Assembly (NCBI RefSeq): GCF_949987515.2
Contig: NC_082696.1
Span: 34,576,431-34,640,430, forward strand
Direction of reading: 5' to 3'
DNA from: Delphinus delphis
Taxonomy: Eukaryota > Chordata > Mammalia > Artiodactyla > Delphinidae
Length of the DNA stretch: 64,000 nt
The notes under the pieces are model-generated. The model was not told the DNA's origin. It searched no databases and saw only the letters and a program-made list of their open reading frames with translations. Both the position numbers and the translations under genes were made by a program. Below are positions 48,996 through 61,759 of this stretch, piece after piece. The stretch's first letter is position 1, and every line of letters begins with the position of its first letter.

Positions 48996-50095
48996 TCTAA
49001 ACTCTAGAAATTATACTAGTTGCAATTCTGTTTCAAGACACTAGATGATATATTTTTGGACTAAAACTAGTCAGAAATACTTTAGTAAGGATATGTGTTT
49101 TAAATAGTCCATCATAAAGAAATATTTCTGTTGCTATAAAAAGTCAGTATTTATTGTTTTATATTATCATCTGGTTTTGTCTGGTTAATGAAGTACATGA
49201 TTGGTTTATTTGTATGTGTTAGCAAATTTAATCTCTTTTATTGAATAACTTTTATATACAAAGTCTTTTGATTTGTATTTTGGTTTGTATTTTGAACACA
49301 GCTTAAGGGTCTTCTATCTTTCATGAATTCATTAGCAAGTGGGAAGGCAGGCAAAAACACAAACAACTTTAAATAAAGCATCAAATTAAGATGTCAAAAT
49401 AATTCTTAAGAAAACACAACATAACCCCCCTTACAAACAAGGGAGAATGAAGGAGAGATTAATTCTAACTGGAGGGTACAGAGAGGAGGAAACAAATAAT
49501 ATGTTATGACCTGATGACCAGACTCTGTTAATAAAGAAAATAGGAGCTGCCAGACTAAGGGAACCTGTATAATAGGTATGGGGACCTATTTTAAATTCTC
49601 TTCTATATTAGAAGACAACTAATATATTTGGAACTTTCTTTTGCAGCACTACATGCATTTTTCAAGTGTATTACTTTTAAATACACTAGGAAAAATTAAG
49701 AAATAACACCAAGCAGTCATTGCGGTCATAAAAAGTCACTTTTAAATCTATTACAAAGATTTAAAGATTTTAAATCATTAACAATAATATCTTCTAAATT
49801 TTCGTGTTCATGAAGAGGATAAGCAAACATAATTAGTCAACTCAGACACCGGTCAAATCAAATTTACAGTAGAATGAACGATATTTCTAAAAATAAATTT
49901 TGGTAAAAACTACAATGTAACATATATTTTCTGATTTAATACAATACATAATCATATGAGTTATACATATAAACTATTCACATAATATCTGTGTAATTAT
50001 ATGAGTTACACACATAAAATAAATAAAATACTTAGAAATTAAGGTTCTAGAGGCAAAGAGGTTCAACCACATCCTAGGGCTGCACCTATGAGTTT
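48996..50095. other. Intergenic, no recognised feature
   Basis: This is AT-rich single-copy-looking DNA. I recognise no repeat and no coding potential. Confidence 0.5.
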
Positions 50096-50310
50096 TATTC
50101 TTTTTTTTTTCTTTTTGCGGTACACGAGCCTCTCACTGCTGTGGCCTTTCCCGTTGCGGAGCACAGGCTCCGGACGCGCAGGCTCAGCGGCCATGGCTCA
50201 CGGGCCCAGCCGCTCCACGGCATGTGGGATCTTCCCAGACCGGGGCACGAACCCGTGTCCCCTGCATCGGCAGGCGGACTCTCAACCACTGCGCCACCAG
50301 GGAAGCCCCT
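50096..50310 (-). repeat. CHR-type SINE
   Basis: A T-run at the left is followed by gcggtacacgagcctctcac, and the element ends accagggaagccc. A probable target-site duplication is tattctttt, at 50097 and 50312. A MIR-like fragment follows at about 50355-50480. Confidence 0.93.
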
Positions 50311-51139
50311 ATTCTTTTATTCTAGTTCTCTACTTGCTTTATGATCTTAAAAATTGTGGTGATATTCATAATGATTGCTATAATTTGTTGAATGACTATT
50401 ATGTGCTATCCACATAATATACATTTTCTTGAATAATCCCAACAATCCTAGAAAATAAGTAGTACTAACGTCATATTAAATATGGAATAAACAAGTCACC
50501 TTTCAAAGGGTGTGGTAGATTTATACTTGACACCAGAGTGAGCACTTTGCCCACATCAATTACTTTATTTCGACCTATTCTGTTTTTGCCTTGGAAGAAG
50601 AAATTTCTGCTCATTTAATTACTTATCGGTCAGTCCTGTTACCAGGCACGTATCCACTCCTTGCTTTGTGTGTGTCTTCTCGTGATGGTGCTATGTACTA
50701 GTATGAATCACATGGGCCCAGATATATTTACAAAATGAAGATGTATCAGAAATACAAAGGACGATGAAACATACCAGAACTGACAATCTTAAAAACATGG
50801 CTGTAAAGTCTGAATGAGAAAGCTATGTAGGGAGTCAAGCCAATACGCACAATGTAAACATGTGATTTAGGACCTGAAGACAACCTTTTGGGCCAAGTAA
50901 TGCAGCATGTTTAGTTAGTTCTAAATGAAGTATGGGACTGTAACCACATAGTCTGTCATTTTCTTTCTTTCTTTTTCTTTCTTTTTTCGTAATTATCCAA
51001 CCCTCAGTTTGCCTCAGAGACATTTTCTGCTCTTAAACTCTAGCTTCCCATGACACTTCCTTCTGCAAAATGTCCAAGACTTCAGCTTTTGCTGGTTTCT
51101 CCGACACCTGTGCATCACTAGCCTGTTTCTGCTTGGATG

Positions 51140-51665
51140 GTGTGACAGATGAATGACAGCCACAAAATTTTTGACCCTCCTTCTATCACGAGATAGGCTC
51201 TACTTGCCCTCTTCTTGAATCTGGGCTGGCATGAGGTTATTTTGACTAACAGTGTTCAATGAGAGACTATGGCCATTCTAGACCTTGTTTTTAGGAGGCT
51301 AGCAGCTTCTGCTTTGGTTTCCTGAAGCCCCAGACCACAAAATAAGAAGTCAGACTACACTGCTGGAGAGACCACATGGCAAAGCCTGTGAATGCAAGGA
51401 GAGGGACAGAGGGGTCTAGCTGAGCCCAGCCCTCCCATTGACTGTGGCAAGATGTTAAGAGTGACAGTGAAGCTACCTTAGACCTTCCAGCACAGCCCAG
51501 CACAGCACCAGGTGAAAACCCGTGAGTCAGCACCCTGTGGAGCAAAACAATTGCTCAGCTGAGTGTATGCAAATTCCTGACTCACAAAATGATGACATGT
51601 AACAACGTGGTTATTGTTTAAGCCATTAAGTTTCAGAGTCATTTTTGACACAGCAGTAGATAATG
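51140..51665 (+). repeat. MLT1-type (ERVL-MaLR) LTR
   Basis: Hallmarks include cagccacaaaatttttgacc near the left, accacatggcaaagcctgtg in the middle, and tgtttaagccattaagtttc with the end gacacagcagtagataatgg. It is non-coding. A CTTT-rich run lies just before it at 50960-50987. Confidence 0.7.
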
Positions 51666-52159
51666 GATATTCTGAATCTTGGACTTAATTTTCCTTTTTA
51701 GGATAGTTAGTATCAGTTCTTCTCCTCTCTCTATCCAGGAAGATGGATGATTCCCTTCAAATCATGCCAACAAAGCCATTCCTGCAATAGGTAAAGGTCT
51801 GTCTGCCTGAATTCCAGTTCCCAGTCTCCTTCAGCTGGTCCATCCCATTCTTCCTGAGTCCTGCTTATTTATATGCATGCCTTTTCCCACCTTGGTTTGT
51901 ATATTGGTCTGTCTTTAGAGTCTGCATGCCTTTTTTGTGTGTATGGATCTCTCTCTGTGATTGTGTTACAGTATGAATCTTTTTATATCAATTTCCCATT
52001 GCCTCTGTGGGATGTGTGTGTGTGTTTCTCTCTGTTGATACCTTTCTGCCCAATCCTTTATGTATGGGTCAATTTTTACATGTTTAATTAACTTTCCATT
52101 TTTCCTTTTCTGTCTCTGCCACTTTCTACTTACTTCTCTCACTCTCTCCCAGGACAGGT

Positions 52160-52350
52160 AGTACAGCATAGCAGATTAAAGTACAGACATTGGAGCCAGA
52201 TTGCCTGGGACCAGACCTCAGCTCTGCCATATACTGAGCGATGACTTGGACCAATAACTTCACATCTCAGAGTTACAGTTTTCCCATTTGAAGTATGAAG
52301 ATGATAATAGTGCCCAATCATAGAACTGTTGGGAGGATAAATATGTACCT
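52160..52350 (+). repeat. MIR
   Basis: gacattggagccagattgcc, cagctctgccatatactgag and atgatgataatagtgccc-type text run in MIR order. A short GT/CA-rich run follows to 52410. Confidence 0.75.
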
Positions 52351-52449
52351 ACACACATACATATGTATAGGTATACGTGTGTCTGTGTACACATACAAAT
52401 GTGTGTGCATATGCAAATGATAATTGGTCCCCAAGAAGCACTCTCTAAG

Positions 52450-54316
52450 CATAGGCAGGATTATAAGTTTTGTTTCTCACTGTGTCTCCTTGTCTGCATT
52501 CCCTGTATTCTGCTCTTTTCCTCCTCTGTTTTTCACCTTTCTCTAGAAAGTAACTGAAGTGGAAATTTAATTATTTTCAGAATAAATCCATAGAATTCAA
52601 CATTCCCATTAATAATTTTAAAAGATAAGTAGATTGTGATACATTTTTCTCTCTTCAAAATTTCAAAAATTCAATTGATATAAGAATCTTTAAGCTCATA
52701 TGGACGCTAACTTTTTTTCTCTCTTCTGAGGCACAAAGACTGAATATATAAAAAGATTCCTCAACCAGGCTTAATTTGTGGAGGGATTTCAACCCTTTTT
52801 TTTGGAGTGACACGTCTAACAGATGGCATTTCTATGAAGGACGGTTCTGTGGGTGAACTTGGAGCCCTGTGCAGTTTCTGACAGACCATCTCCATGTTTA
52901 TCATTTTCTCTTCTATTCAAGACGGCATATCGTCTAAGGCTAGGTTTCTCGGAAGGATAGCAGCCCCAGCCATGTGATTTGTACAGGAAGTGCTCAGGAG
53001 ACACTGGGAAGAGAGGCAGGCTAGCAGGACAGGGAAGCAAAAGAAGCCAGGGAGGGGCCTTAGCCTGATCTGGGGGAATGTCAAATTCTCTGGAAGGTGA
53101 AATTCACCTCGACATATGTCCTGACTGGAAGGGGAAAGAGCTAGGCCTTCACAGTTCTGTGTCGGTAAGTAAATGGCCAAGGGCTGGGGCTGTGAGAGGT
53201 ACATAAGCTCTCAGGCACCTTCAGCTCCTTTGCTCCAAGTCTGTGGGCAAAGCAGTTCAGTTGGCCTTAGGCAGTTTCCAAAAGAGGTTGAGGTACAGAC
53301 AGGAAACTGGCAGAGGGCAGGTAATGGGGAATCCAAGGCGCTCTGGGCAGAACACTGAGCGTGTCCCCAGCCCTGCACATATCAAAATGCAGGAAATGGG
53401 AGTGATAACATTTTAGGAATAAAATTTGAATTGGTTCAAATTTACATTTAAATTTTAGTCCCTCATAGGTGTTGGTGCTTTAACAGATAGCAGGTGGCAT
53501 TTTCCACATCTGTTTGCTCTACTTCTTGTGTCATGACGACACAGTTTATATGTAACTAGATTAGACACTAGTTTGTCCATTTTTTTAAGAATAGTAGCTA
53601 TTGTCTGCCTGCAACTTAATTCAATCTCATTTTTCTTACATTCTAATTATACTTACAAGTTGGCACGAGTAATAATGATGTAATAAAGAGAAGAGGTTTT
53701 CCAAGGTTAACACATATCACAGGCTCATTGACATTTTCAGGTCAAGAAGACTTCTAAATGAGCGGGCAATAGCTAACTTGTTCTGACTGTGTTAGGATTG
53801 CTGACATGACCCAGGCCACCATGAAACAATGGAAGTTAAGGGAGATGCCATCTCTTACTGATTCCCTGATTTCAAAGGTGCCAAATGGACCATTAAATTC
53901 ACTCCTAGGTCCTGCAAAGCCTTTCCCCGACTCATTCCTAAGGTCCTGAAAAGGCCAAGTAGTGAGGCAGTAAAGTTTGTACTCAGCAGCCTCAGTCTCT
54001 TTTTCTGAGCCTCTTTTTGCCACTGCTGGGGCTCCTGTGAATCTATCACCTTTGTGTTTATCCTCAACCAATAGAGAAGGAAACTGAGTATTAACTATGT
54101 TTAACCTGTATCATGTTGTATGTGAAATTGTTAAATAGACACATGCTCAAATGCTGTAGTCAGTGTTGACATAGGACATGTCATATATGATATTCATGTT
54201 TTAGTCAATATCAAAGTTGTTATCAACCCATCTGGAGATAACCCTTCTTACCAATGTCTTTGGAACATAATACCAGTGCTTTCCGAGAACTTTCTCTTTC
54301 TTTGTTACTGTCTTTG
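52450..54316. other. Intergenic, mostly unassigned
   Basis: 52800-53400 is less AT-rich than its surroundings and has an LTR-like feel (caggaagtgctcaggagaca), but I cannot place it. 53750-54070 also looks unique. Frames of 60-105 codons here show no domain or conserved motif. Confidence 0.4.
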
Positions 54317-54574
54317 TTCCCTTCCTTCCTTCTTCCTTCCCTTCCTTCCTCCCTTCCTTTCTCTTCCTTTCTTCCTTCCTTCCTTCCTTTCTTTCTTTTC
54401 TTTCTTTCTTTCTTTCTTTTTTTCTTTCTTTCTTTCTTTCTCTCTCTTTCTCCCTCCCTCCTTTCCTCCCTTTCTTCTTATCCATCCATGAGCCATCCAT
54501 TCACCCATCCAAAAAAGAGACAGAGAGAGAGGGGAGAAAGAGAGAGAGAGAGAGAGAGGGAGGGAGAGAGGGAG
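54317..54574. repeat. 163-nt pure polypyrimidine tract followed by GA-rich polypurine tract
   Basis: 54317-54479 is an uninterrupted C/T run (CCTT, CTTT and CCCT units) on the + strand. A 31-nt mixed spacer follows. 54511-54574 is then purine except for one C at 54521, with 53 uninterrupted purines at 54522-54574. Long frames of Ser/Leu/Phe or Lys/Glu/Arg across it are artefacts. Confidence 0.97.
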
Positions 54575-54599
54575 CATTTCAAGGTTAAGAAGTAAAACA

Positions 54600-55900
54600 G
54601 GCTGAAAGTATTTTATGGAACAAATTAGAGGAATCAACTCTCCATAGAAATCAACTGGTAGTAAAATGTGAGCATGTAGATATATATAAAAAAAGATGCT
54701 CTGAAAATAGTAATGAGGGCTTTTAAATAAGAAAAACACAAATCCCAATGTAGGTGGCCTGATAAAAACTATCACAGCTGTAGAAGAGAATATAAGAGGA
54801 TTCCAGATTGAAGCAGTACATATACTGTATATTCTCATCTACACTGGCTAAAGGGCTCTCATAAGCTCCTTAGTAAAAAGGAATTAAATGTCTAGTTTAG
54901 AACTTTACTATATTAGTATATCAGAATCCCATATGTATGCATACATATAGTTGTAAAAAGGTATATGAGTGTGTGAGTGTGCATAATATACGTATGTGTG
55001 AACTGCAACTTTTATGGAAAGAGATAAGGTTAGCCATGACAGAGCATCCCAAGCGCTTTGATTCTATTCTTAACAGGTACCCATACTCACAAAACAAAAA
55101 CAAAAACAAACAAATGAAAAATCAAGCACAGAAACAAACAAATAAGGGAACACTTTATTGCTATCTGGTATTGATTCCAAACTCCCATGGAGAGCTTCAG
55201 TGGCTGGGCTAGCCTAGACCATACTCTCATTCTTTGGACTTGGTTAATTGGTCCTCAGTGACAAAGTCCAGCAGAAGACCTACTTGTTTTCTTTGCTTCT
55301 GCTCCAAAGTTCAGATCTGAATTCTGAATGTCAGCACTCTGAGTCCAGGAAAGCATACCGTCAAGCAACAAACAGGAAGAAAGCGCAAAAGCCAAGAAAA
55401 TGTTTGGCCCAAGGCATAGGGCAGAGCTGGTTGTATTCCCTCCCTCTGCATTATTTTGGGTTGGCTGGGAGAGGAACTCAAGGAAGATCCCTTCCTTGGT
55501 TTTTCTTATGCAGCTGGGTGGAAGAACTAACCAGTTAGGCAGCATACACCAGATAAAAGCCTAATTTATCTAATTTATCTCAGTTACATGAGGCCAGAAA
55601 TATAAAGTGTCTGAAAACTGTTTTCTTTCTATAAGACTAAGCAAAATGAACTTCTTCTCTTAATGAAGAACACCCTTTGTTCCCACAGAGAAATGAAAAG
55701 TCCCTTAAATAGGTCTTACTCTTGATTTACTCCTGAAGAAATATTAAAATTCTAAACTATATACAGAAACATCTATTCTCTTTTTGCCTCTTTTTGCCTG
55801 AACTGATGTTCAGGACTTCCAAAACTTTAGTATATCAGCTTCAAGTCCAGCAGACCTTTGTTGAGTTTATTTGCTCTGTTGCTTTCCTCCTTCTTCATGT
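54600..55900. other. Intergenic, no recognised feature
   Basis: I recognise only a CAAAA/AAAC-rich stretch at about 55090-55150. The rest appears unique. Confidence 0.45.
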
Positions 55901-55919
55901 AAAGCACCCATTCCTTCCT

Positions 55920-56385
55920 GTTTTCATCTACCTGGTTCACTTGGGGGCTGAGAGTGATTGGTCCATGGATGGGAATATTTCCCAAACTGGGCAAATCAGA
56001 GTCTCTTTCCAGGAATTTAATCTCTTTCTATCCCCTCTCTAGTCAGAAACTGTAGGATGTGACTGAATAGTCAGGAGGCATTCTACATATTGACCATAAT
56101 GAGAAACCCAGGAAAATAAAGCTAATTCCCACCCCCTAAAATAGAGGTGAGAAGTAGGGAGAATGTCTTGAGAATATTACCATATACAGAAGAATCCTCC
56201 AGTATCTGGTTTATTCCTGAGGCAAGTTCAACCCTTCTTCTTCCAAAGTCTAGGTTGTTTGGTATTTTTCTAAGTTCCTAACATCAGACAAATATCTTTC
56301 CAATAAAACTTCCCCTTTTGCTTAAGCTAGTTCAAGGTGGGTTTCTGTCACTTATATGTGATAGAATCCCAACTAATACATCAAG
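55920..56385 (+). repeat. Old LTR-like repeat (MaLR-type end)
   Basis: atctttccaataaaacttcc, ttgcttaagctagttcaagg and tagaatcccaactaatacat form the characteristic end of a mammalian LTR. Confidence 0.5.
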
Positions 56386-56589
56386 ACTTTCAATTGCTCT
56401 ATTTTTTTTACATAAAAAGTTGCTCTACCAGTCCTAGTTGGGCTTCAACTTCAAATTCTATATTGAGAATGCTAGTTGATGGGGCTGGCCCAGGTAGAGC
56501 ACCCCTTTTGTCTAGACTGAGTTAGCCTGAGTGGCCCAAAATAAGACTGGTCCAAAGCAGAGGACTTTGCCTATTCCACTCAAATTCAT

Positions 56590-57070
56590 GTCTTGGCTTC
56601 GACCACATGGCAGAGACTGCTAGTTGCCTACTCCAGTTTTCATTTCCCTTTTCCTCCTGTAATGGAAACCCTGGATTTTATTTAGAAATATGACTGCCTG
56701 GAAAAAAGGCTCCATTTTCTAATCTTCCCTGCAGCTAGGTATGGCATGCAATTGAGGTGAATGGTATGTAAGCAGAAGGTTTTTTGGTTTGTTTGTTTTT
56801 GTTTTTACAGCTTCTCAAAAACCTTCTTTCACGATCAGCTGGCATGTGCTCTTTGCCCATTTCTTCTTCATGCCTCCTTCTTTTCAACTGGCTGTTCCCT
56901 TGTACCAATTCCCAGGGAATTTGACTCATTCCCTTGGACCATGAGGTGGAAGGCATGAGCTGAAGTTGATGAAACCTGGGTCTATGATATCATGGAGCTC
57001 CATATCAGCTCTGGAACACATATCTTCAGGCTTTTTTAAAAACAAGATAGAAATAAATGTATTTCTTTTT
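56590..57070 (+). repeat. Old LTR-like repeat, family not assigned
   Basis: cttccctgcagctaggtatg, gaatggtatgtaagcagaag, tcccttggaccatgaggtgg and atgatatcatggagctccat appear in the order of a common ancient LTR-like repeat. Confidence 0.5.
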
Positions 57071-57599
57071 TAAGTCAATATTATTATGTTATATGCAGCC
57101 AAACTAATCCTAAATGATGAGCCATTGCGGTTGGAGAAAATTCTAATTGAGATCACATTTACCGGCAAAAATATACAGAGATTAAAGAAGGGACTTGAGT
57201 GACTAGACTGGGGCAGACACGTCTTAATCCCCTTACTAGGACTGTGGCCCAAGCTCAGTACTCTGAGGCTTGAATAAAATTAGACTAGAGTTATTCTTCA
57301 TTGTGAGTAGAATTTAAGATAGGCTTATGCAAGAGTCTTGAGTTCTCCCTAAGGCCAACATATTTATGTTTATTTGGGGTAAATAATCCCAAATTCTTAT
57401 TTCATGAATGGGTCCAGTCAATCTCAATAAACATTAATCTCAATAATGTTCAGTGTCATTTTCTAAAAATGCCATCTGAATAACGTCACTTTTCTGCTAA
57501 AATCCCTTTAATGACTGAAAACTCTTACCATAATTTGCAAAGATTGTATCTATTTGTTTCCTTATTTGTTTGTTTGTTTTGTTTATTTGTTTTATTCTT

Positions 57600-57722
57600 T
57601 CAGGACTAAGTATAAGCTCCGTGAAGGCTGAGACTATGCCTGTCTTACTATGACACCAGTGCCTAGCACTGTGCATAGCATATAGTGGATAGTCAACAAA
57701 TATTTGCTAAATGAATGACAGA
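57600..57722 (+). repeat. L2 3' end
   Basis: ctccgtgaaggctgagacta, cagtgcctagcactgtgcat and caacaaatatttgctaaatg form the standard L2 tail. It is preceded by a (TTTG)n-like run at 57555-57590. Confidence 0.8.
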
Positions 57723-57904
57723 GATGAATGAAGAAAGCAAAAAATTCAGGAATTGGAGAAATCCTTAAGGTAATATTGTTCTATAGCAGTACCCAGACTG
57801 AACCAGTCAAGATCTGGTGTGCCAAAAGATTAAACCAAGTTGCACTTTTTATAAAAACTTGTTTTAATTGTTTTATATGTGGGGAGTGGGTGTTATGATA
57901 TGTT

Positions 57905-58495
57905 ACATACAACAGGCAGAGTTCTAGGCTAATCCCCAATGACCCATGACATTGTATCATCATGGGTCATGAGTGTGGGTGAAGCTGTGAATATGATGGG
58001 GTATCACTCTTATGATAAGGTTATTAACTAGTTGACTGATCAATCTCAAATGGAGATTATCCTCAGTGAACTTGACCTAACTGAGTGAGCTCATAAAAGA
58101 GATAAGAAGCATCAGCAAATACACTCCGACTGACTCAGAAGAAAGCAAACTTCTGTGCTGTGAACTGACTATGGGAGCCACATGGCAAGGAACTTCGAGT
58201 GGCTTTTGATTACCAGCCAATAGCTAGAAAGAAAATGGGTACCTCAGTCCTACAACTGCAAGGAGCTGAATTCTCTCATCAATGACTAAGCTTGGAAGAG
58301 AACCCTGAGCTCCAAATGAGAACAGCATCATGACCATCACCTTGATTACAGTTTTATGAGACCCTGAGCAGTAGATCCAGTTAAGCTATGCCCAGACACT
58401 TCACCATGGAGAATTTGAGATAATAAATTTGGGTTGTTTTAAGCCTCTAGGTTTGTGGCGGTATGGTTATATAGTAATAGAGAACTATTACAAAC
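57905..58495 (+). repeat. MLT1-type (ERVL-MaLR) LTR
   Basis: gttctaggctaatccccaat at the left, atgggagccacatggcaagg in the middle and aataaatttgggttgtttta, agcctctaggtttgtggcgg and atagagaactattacaaa at the end are MLT1 hallmarks. It contains an 11-bp inverted repeat (57939-57949 with 57960-57970). Confidence 0.8.
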
Positions 58496-58630
58496 ACTTT
58501 CACATCTGTTATTTCATTCTTGTAGAAATGCCCAGATTCATGTTTTTATTTTAGTGTTTACAGATAATGAAACTGATTTCAGAGAGGTTAAACAACTTAA
58601 TGTTTACCGACCTCATAAGTGTGTGGAAGG
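58496..58630 (-). repeat. MIR fragment
   Basis: aatgaaactgatttcagaga followed by ggttaaacaactta is reversed MIR core. Confidence 0.6.
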
Positions 58631-58831
58631 ATAGGGAGAGTTTTAGAAAGACCATATTAGGAATGGAAACAAACACTTACATCATGCGTGCAAGTGATGG
58701 AGTAGACTGAGAACTGAGGCTGCAAACACCTCCATAAAGTGGTGTAGTTGCTTCTCTCCAGCTGACGGTGTTGATTGAATATCTTTATTCTAATCGAAGC
58801 ATAGTACCCTAAGCTACATCTTTTCAATTTT

Positions 58832-59044
58832 TTTTTTTTTTTTTTTTTTTTTGCGGTACGCGGGCCTCTCACTGTTGTGGCCTCTCCCGTTGCGGAGCAC
58901 AGGCTCCGGACGCGCAGGCTCAGCGGCCATGGCTCACGGGCCCAGCCGCTCCGCAGCATGTGGGATCTTCCCAGACCGGGGCACGAACCCGTGTCCCCTG
59001 CATCGGCAGGCGGACTCTCAACCACTGCGCCACCAGGGAAGCCC
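58832..59044 (-). repeat. CHR-type SINE
   Basis: A 14-bp target-site duplication, atcttttcaatttt, occurs at 58818-58831 and 59047-59060. The T-run at the left is the A-tail. The head at the right, accagggaagccc, is intact. It is one of the least-decayed copies in the window. Confidence 0.95.
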
Positions 59045-59219
59045 TAATCTTTTCAATTTTAATTGCTTAGAGATCAACTATTACAGCTCTGTTGGTGCTT
59101 TTTAGGTTACTTATTTGTACTCTTGGCTTCCTATTCCTATTTTCATTTTTCTATTTTTTATTGGGCATGTTTTTATTGAAATCTCTCTCAAATTCTATAT
59201 AGTATGAAGTATAATAGGA

Positions 59220-59300
59220 AGAAAGGAAGCAGGAAAAGAAGAAAGAAGGAAGGAAGGAAGGGAGAGAGAAAGAGAAGAGGTGGAGAGAGGAAGTGAAAGA
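59220..59300. repeat. GA-rich (GGAA/GAAA) low-complexity tract
   Basis: It is an interrupted purine-rich tract of aagg, aaga and gaga units. A reversed MIR fragment (ctatgactcagagaggttaa) follows at about 59365-59425. Confidence 0.8.
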
Positions 59301-60239
59301 AAGTAAAGATGAATGGAAGAAATAAATAAGATAAACAGGAAGGAAAAACTATAGAATGATGCCTTGTAGCTGAGGAAGCTATGACTCAGAGAGGTTAAAT
59401 GACTTGCCCAAAGTTAGTTTACAAGATATAATGTGCAGTTCCCAAGTCTTCTGACTTTAAAATTTATGCTTTTTTTTTTCCAGACTGACATAAATATTTG
59501 ATTATCCTCATCCTGGGACTTTCTATTTTTAAAGCAGTGTGTGTATTTTGCTTGAGCAAATAATAAAGCAAGTACCTATTCTGCTTACTCTCAATGAAAA
59601 GAATCATCAGTGCCCCTCTGTTACCAGTTAGGCTTTGTAGTAGATTTGGGTCTTTTTGTATCGCTAACAGAAAGAGGCTGATGAAAATAAAACATGATGA
59701 TTTGGATGAACTCTAATCCACACATGCTTCAGAAATCACATTTTAACTTAAGTATAAAACCAATGCCTTGAAAATTTAATATATCAAAGAGAAACCAAGA
59801 AAAAAAAATGCAATTTTAGAAAGGAGAAAAGAATAACAAAGTAGAAGGTAATAGAAGAGAGGATGAAGAGGAAAAAGGTTATAAAACAAAACTAAAGAAA
59901 AATGGATTTTTGACAATAAATCTCAAAATCCACTCTGGTATTTATATTTTATTTTTTCCAAGTCTTAAGCAGTTCCTGTTTGTGACTCATTATTATGGAT
60001 GCAATTTGGATTGTACTGTACTTTAGACCATATGGAATATCAGAGTATCTAGAACACACTGATCCACCCAACTTGTAATTATTTCACTGTATAATTTGAG
60101 ATGGTTGGTTTGGATTATTTTTTCTCCGGGGATCAAGCTATGTTTTCAAAGCTTTGGTACATAATAACAATTACTGTTCATTGAGGAGAAAGGTTAAGCT
60201 TGAAGAGAAAGAATAAATGCTAAGACCTTACCTAAAGTC

Positions 60240-60795
60240 TTCCCTATGACAGTTAATGGCCACTCCATCTTTCTAGATGCTGAGACCAAAACATATTGGA
60301 GTCATTCTTAACTCCTTTGTTTCTTTCACACCCTACTTATAACCTATGAGCAAATCTGGTAGCTTTGTTTTCAAAATACTGTAGAATCTGTCCTTCTATC
60401 ACCAGCTCCATTGGTATCACCCTGTTCTAGGACACCATCTTTTCTCAGCTGCTTCCCTTGTTCTTTATCCTCTAAATCTATTCTTAACCTAGAAGCTAGA
60501 GTTATTCTGTTGAGATTTTGGTCAGATCATGGCACGTATCAGCTCACTCCCTCCATTGGCTCCCCATTCATCCTAGAGTAAAATCCCAAACTCATTCACG
60601 TGTCTCCGCCCTGAAATCTCTGAAATCTATTTAAAATTGCCAACTCACCCTATACCCCTCTGGAATGAAGCTTCACAGGTATCGGGGTATGTGTGTGTGT
60701 CCATTTTATGTACTGATCTACCTTGAGTACCTAGAAGAATGCCAAGCACAGGGTACGTATGTGCTAAATATTTGTTGAAGGAATAAATGAATGAT
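60240..60795 (+). repeat. L2
   Basis: tggagtcattcttaactcct, ttggtcagatcatggcacgt, cattggctccccattcatcc and gctaaatatttgttgaagga appear in L2 order. Confidence 0.8.
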
Positions 60796-61530
60796 TGTTG
60801 ACTTGAGCCTCTGAAGAATACAGCATAAACAGTTAACTAACCTTTTATTAACCTTGGTTGATTTAAATTTTTCTACTGATATTTGGGTATTATTTTATTA
60901 TCCCAATAAAGAATTTATCATAGAACCAACATGAGACAGAATACAGCCATTTGAGGAAATGCAGTTAATAAGGTACTGTTGGATTGTAGCAGGTACAAAG
61001 AAAAGTATCTGCAAGAAGTGAGGCTGGAGAAATAGACCAGATGGTGAGTTCTCTGATATGCTCTGCTAAAAATATTGGGTTTTATCCTGAAAGAAGTATA
61101 GTATGGCCATTGCCCAGGTTAAATGAATTTAGCGCTCATCAAGGAAAAAAATATGTTCACGAGAGACAGTAACACAGGGCAAGCTTTATTAGGCAGTGCT
61201 TGGACAGGGTTGCATGAGAAGGGAAGTCTCTCACACGATGAGACTCTCCAGAGGCTTCTGGGCAAAGGGGCCCATAAGTACTTACTTATAAAAGTAAGAA
61301 AGGATAAATAGCAATATTTATTTGAATATGGCTCCAGTGAGTTTCAGCAGAAATGATGAGGAACATCTTGTAGAAAACCACATGGAAGGCCAGTGTTTGA
61401 CAGTAATCATGGAGTAATAATAATAACAAAGTTATGGCTTTAAGGAACATTAAGAAAAAAATTGAGAGGACTTAATCATTGGATAAATGTGAAGGTTGAA
61501 TGCCATTTCTGACTTTAAAAAATGGATGGG

Positions 61531-61748
61531 GGGCTTCCCTGGTGGCGCAGTGGTTGAGAGTCCGCCTGCCAATGCAGGGGAAATGGGTTCGTGCCCCGGT
61601 CCGCGAAGATCCCACGTGCCGCGGAGCGGCTGGGCCCGTGAGCCATGGCCACTGAGCCTGCGAGTCCGGAGCCTGTGCTCCGCGGCGGGAGAGGCCACAG
61701 CAGTGAAAGGCCCGCGTACCGCAAAAAAAAAAAAAAAAAAAAAAAAAA
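61531..61748 (+). repeat. CHR-type SINE
   Basis: It has an intact tRNA-like head with A-box-like TGGCGCAGTGG at 61543-61553 and B-box GGTTCGTGCCC at 61586-61596, and a 26-A tail. The body differs from the other copies at a few positions (aaatgggttc for acacgggttc). No clear duplication was found. Confidence 0.93.
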
Positions 61749-61759
61749 GTAACAGGAAA

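Noticed and set aside
54201..54838. Long Lys/Arg/Glu- and Ser/Leu/Phe-rich frames up to 177 codons
   Set aside because: They arise from the polypyrimidine and polypurine tracts, which lack stop codons by composition.
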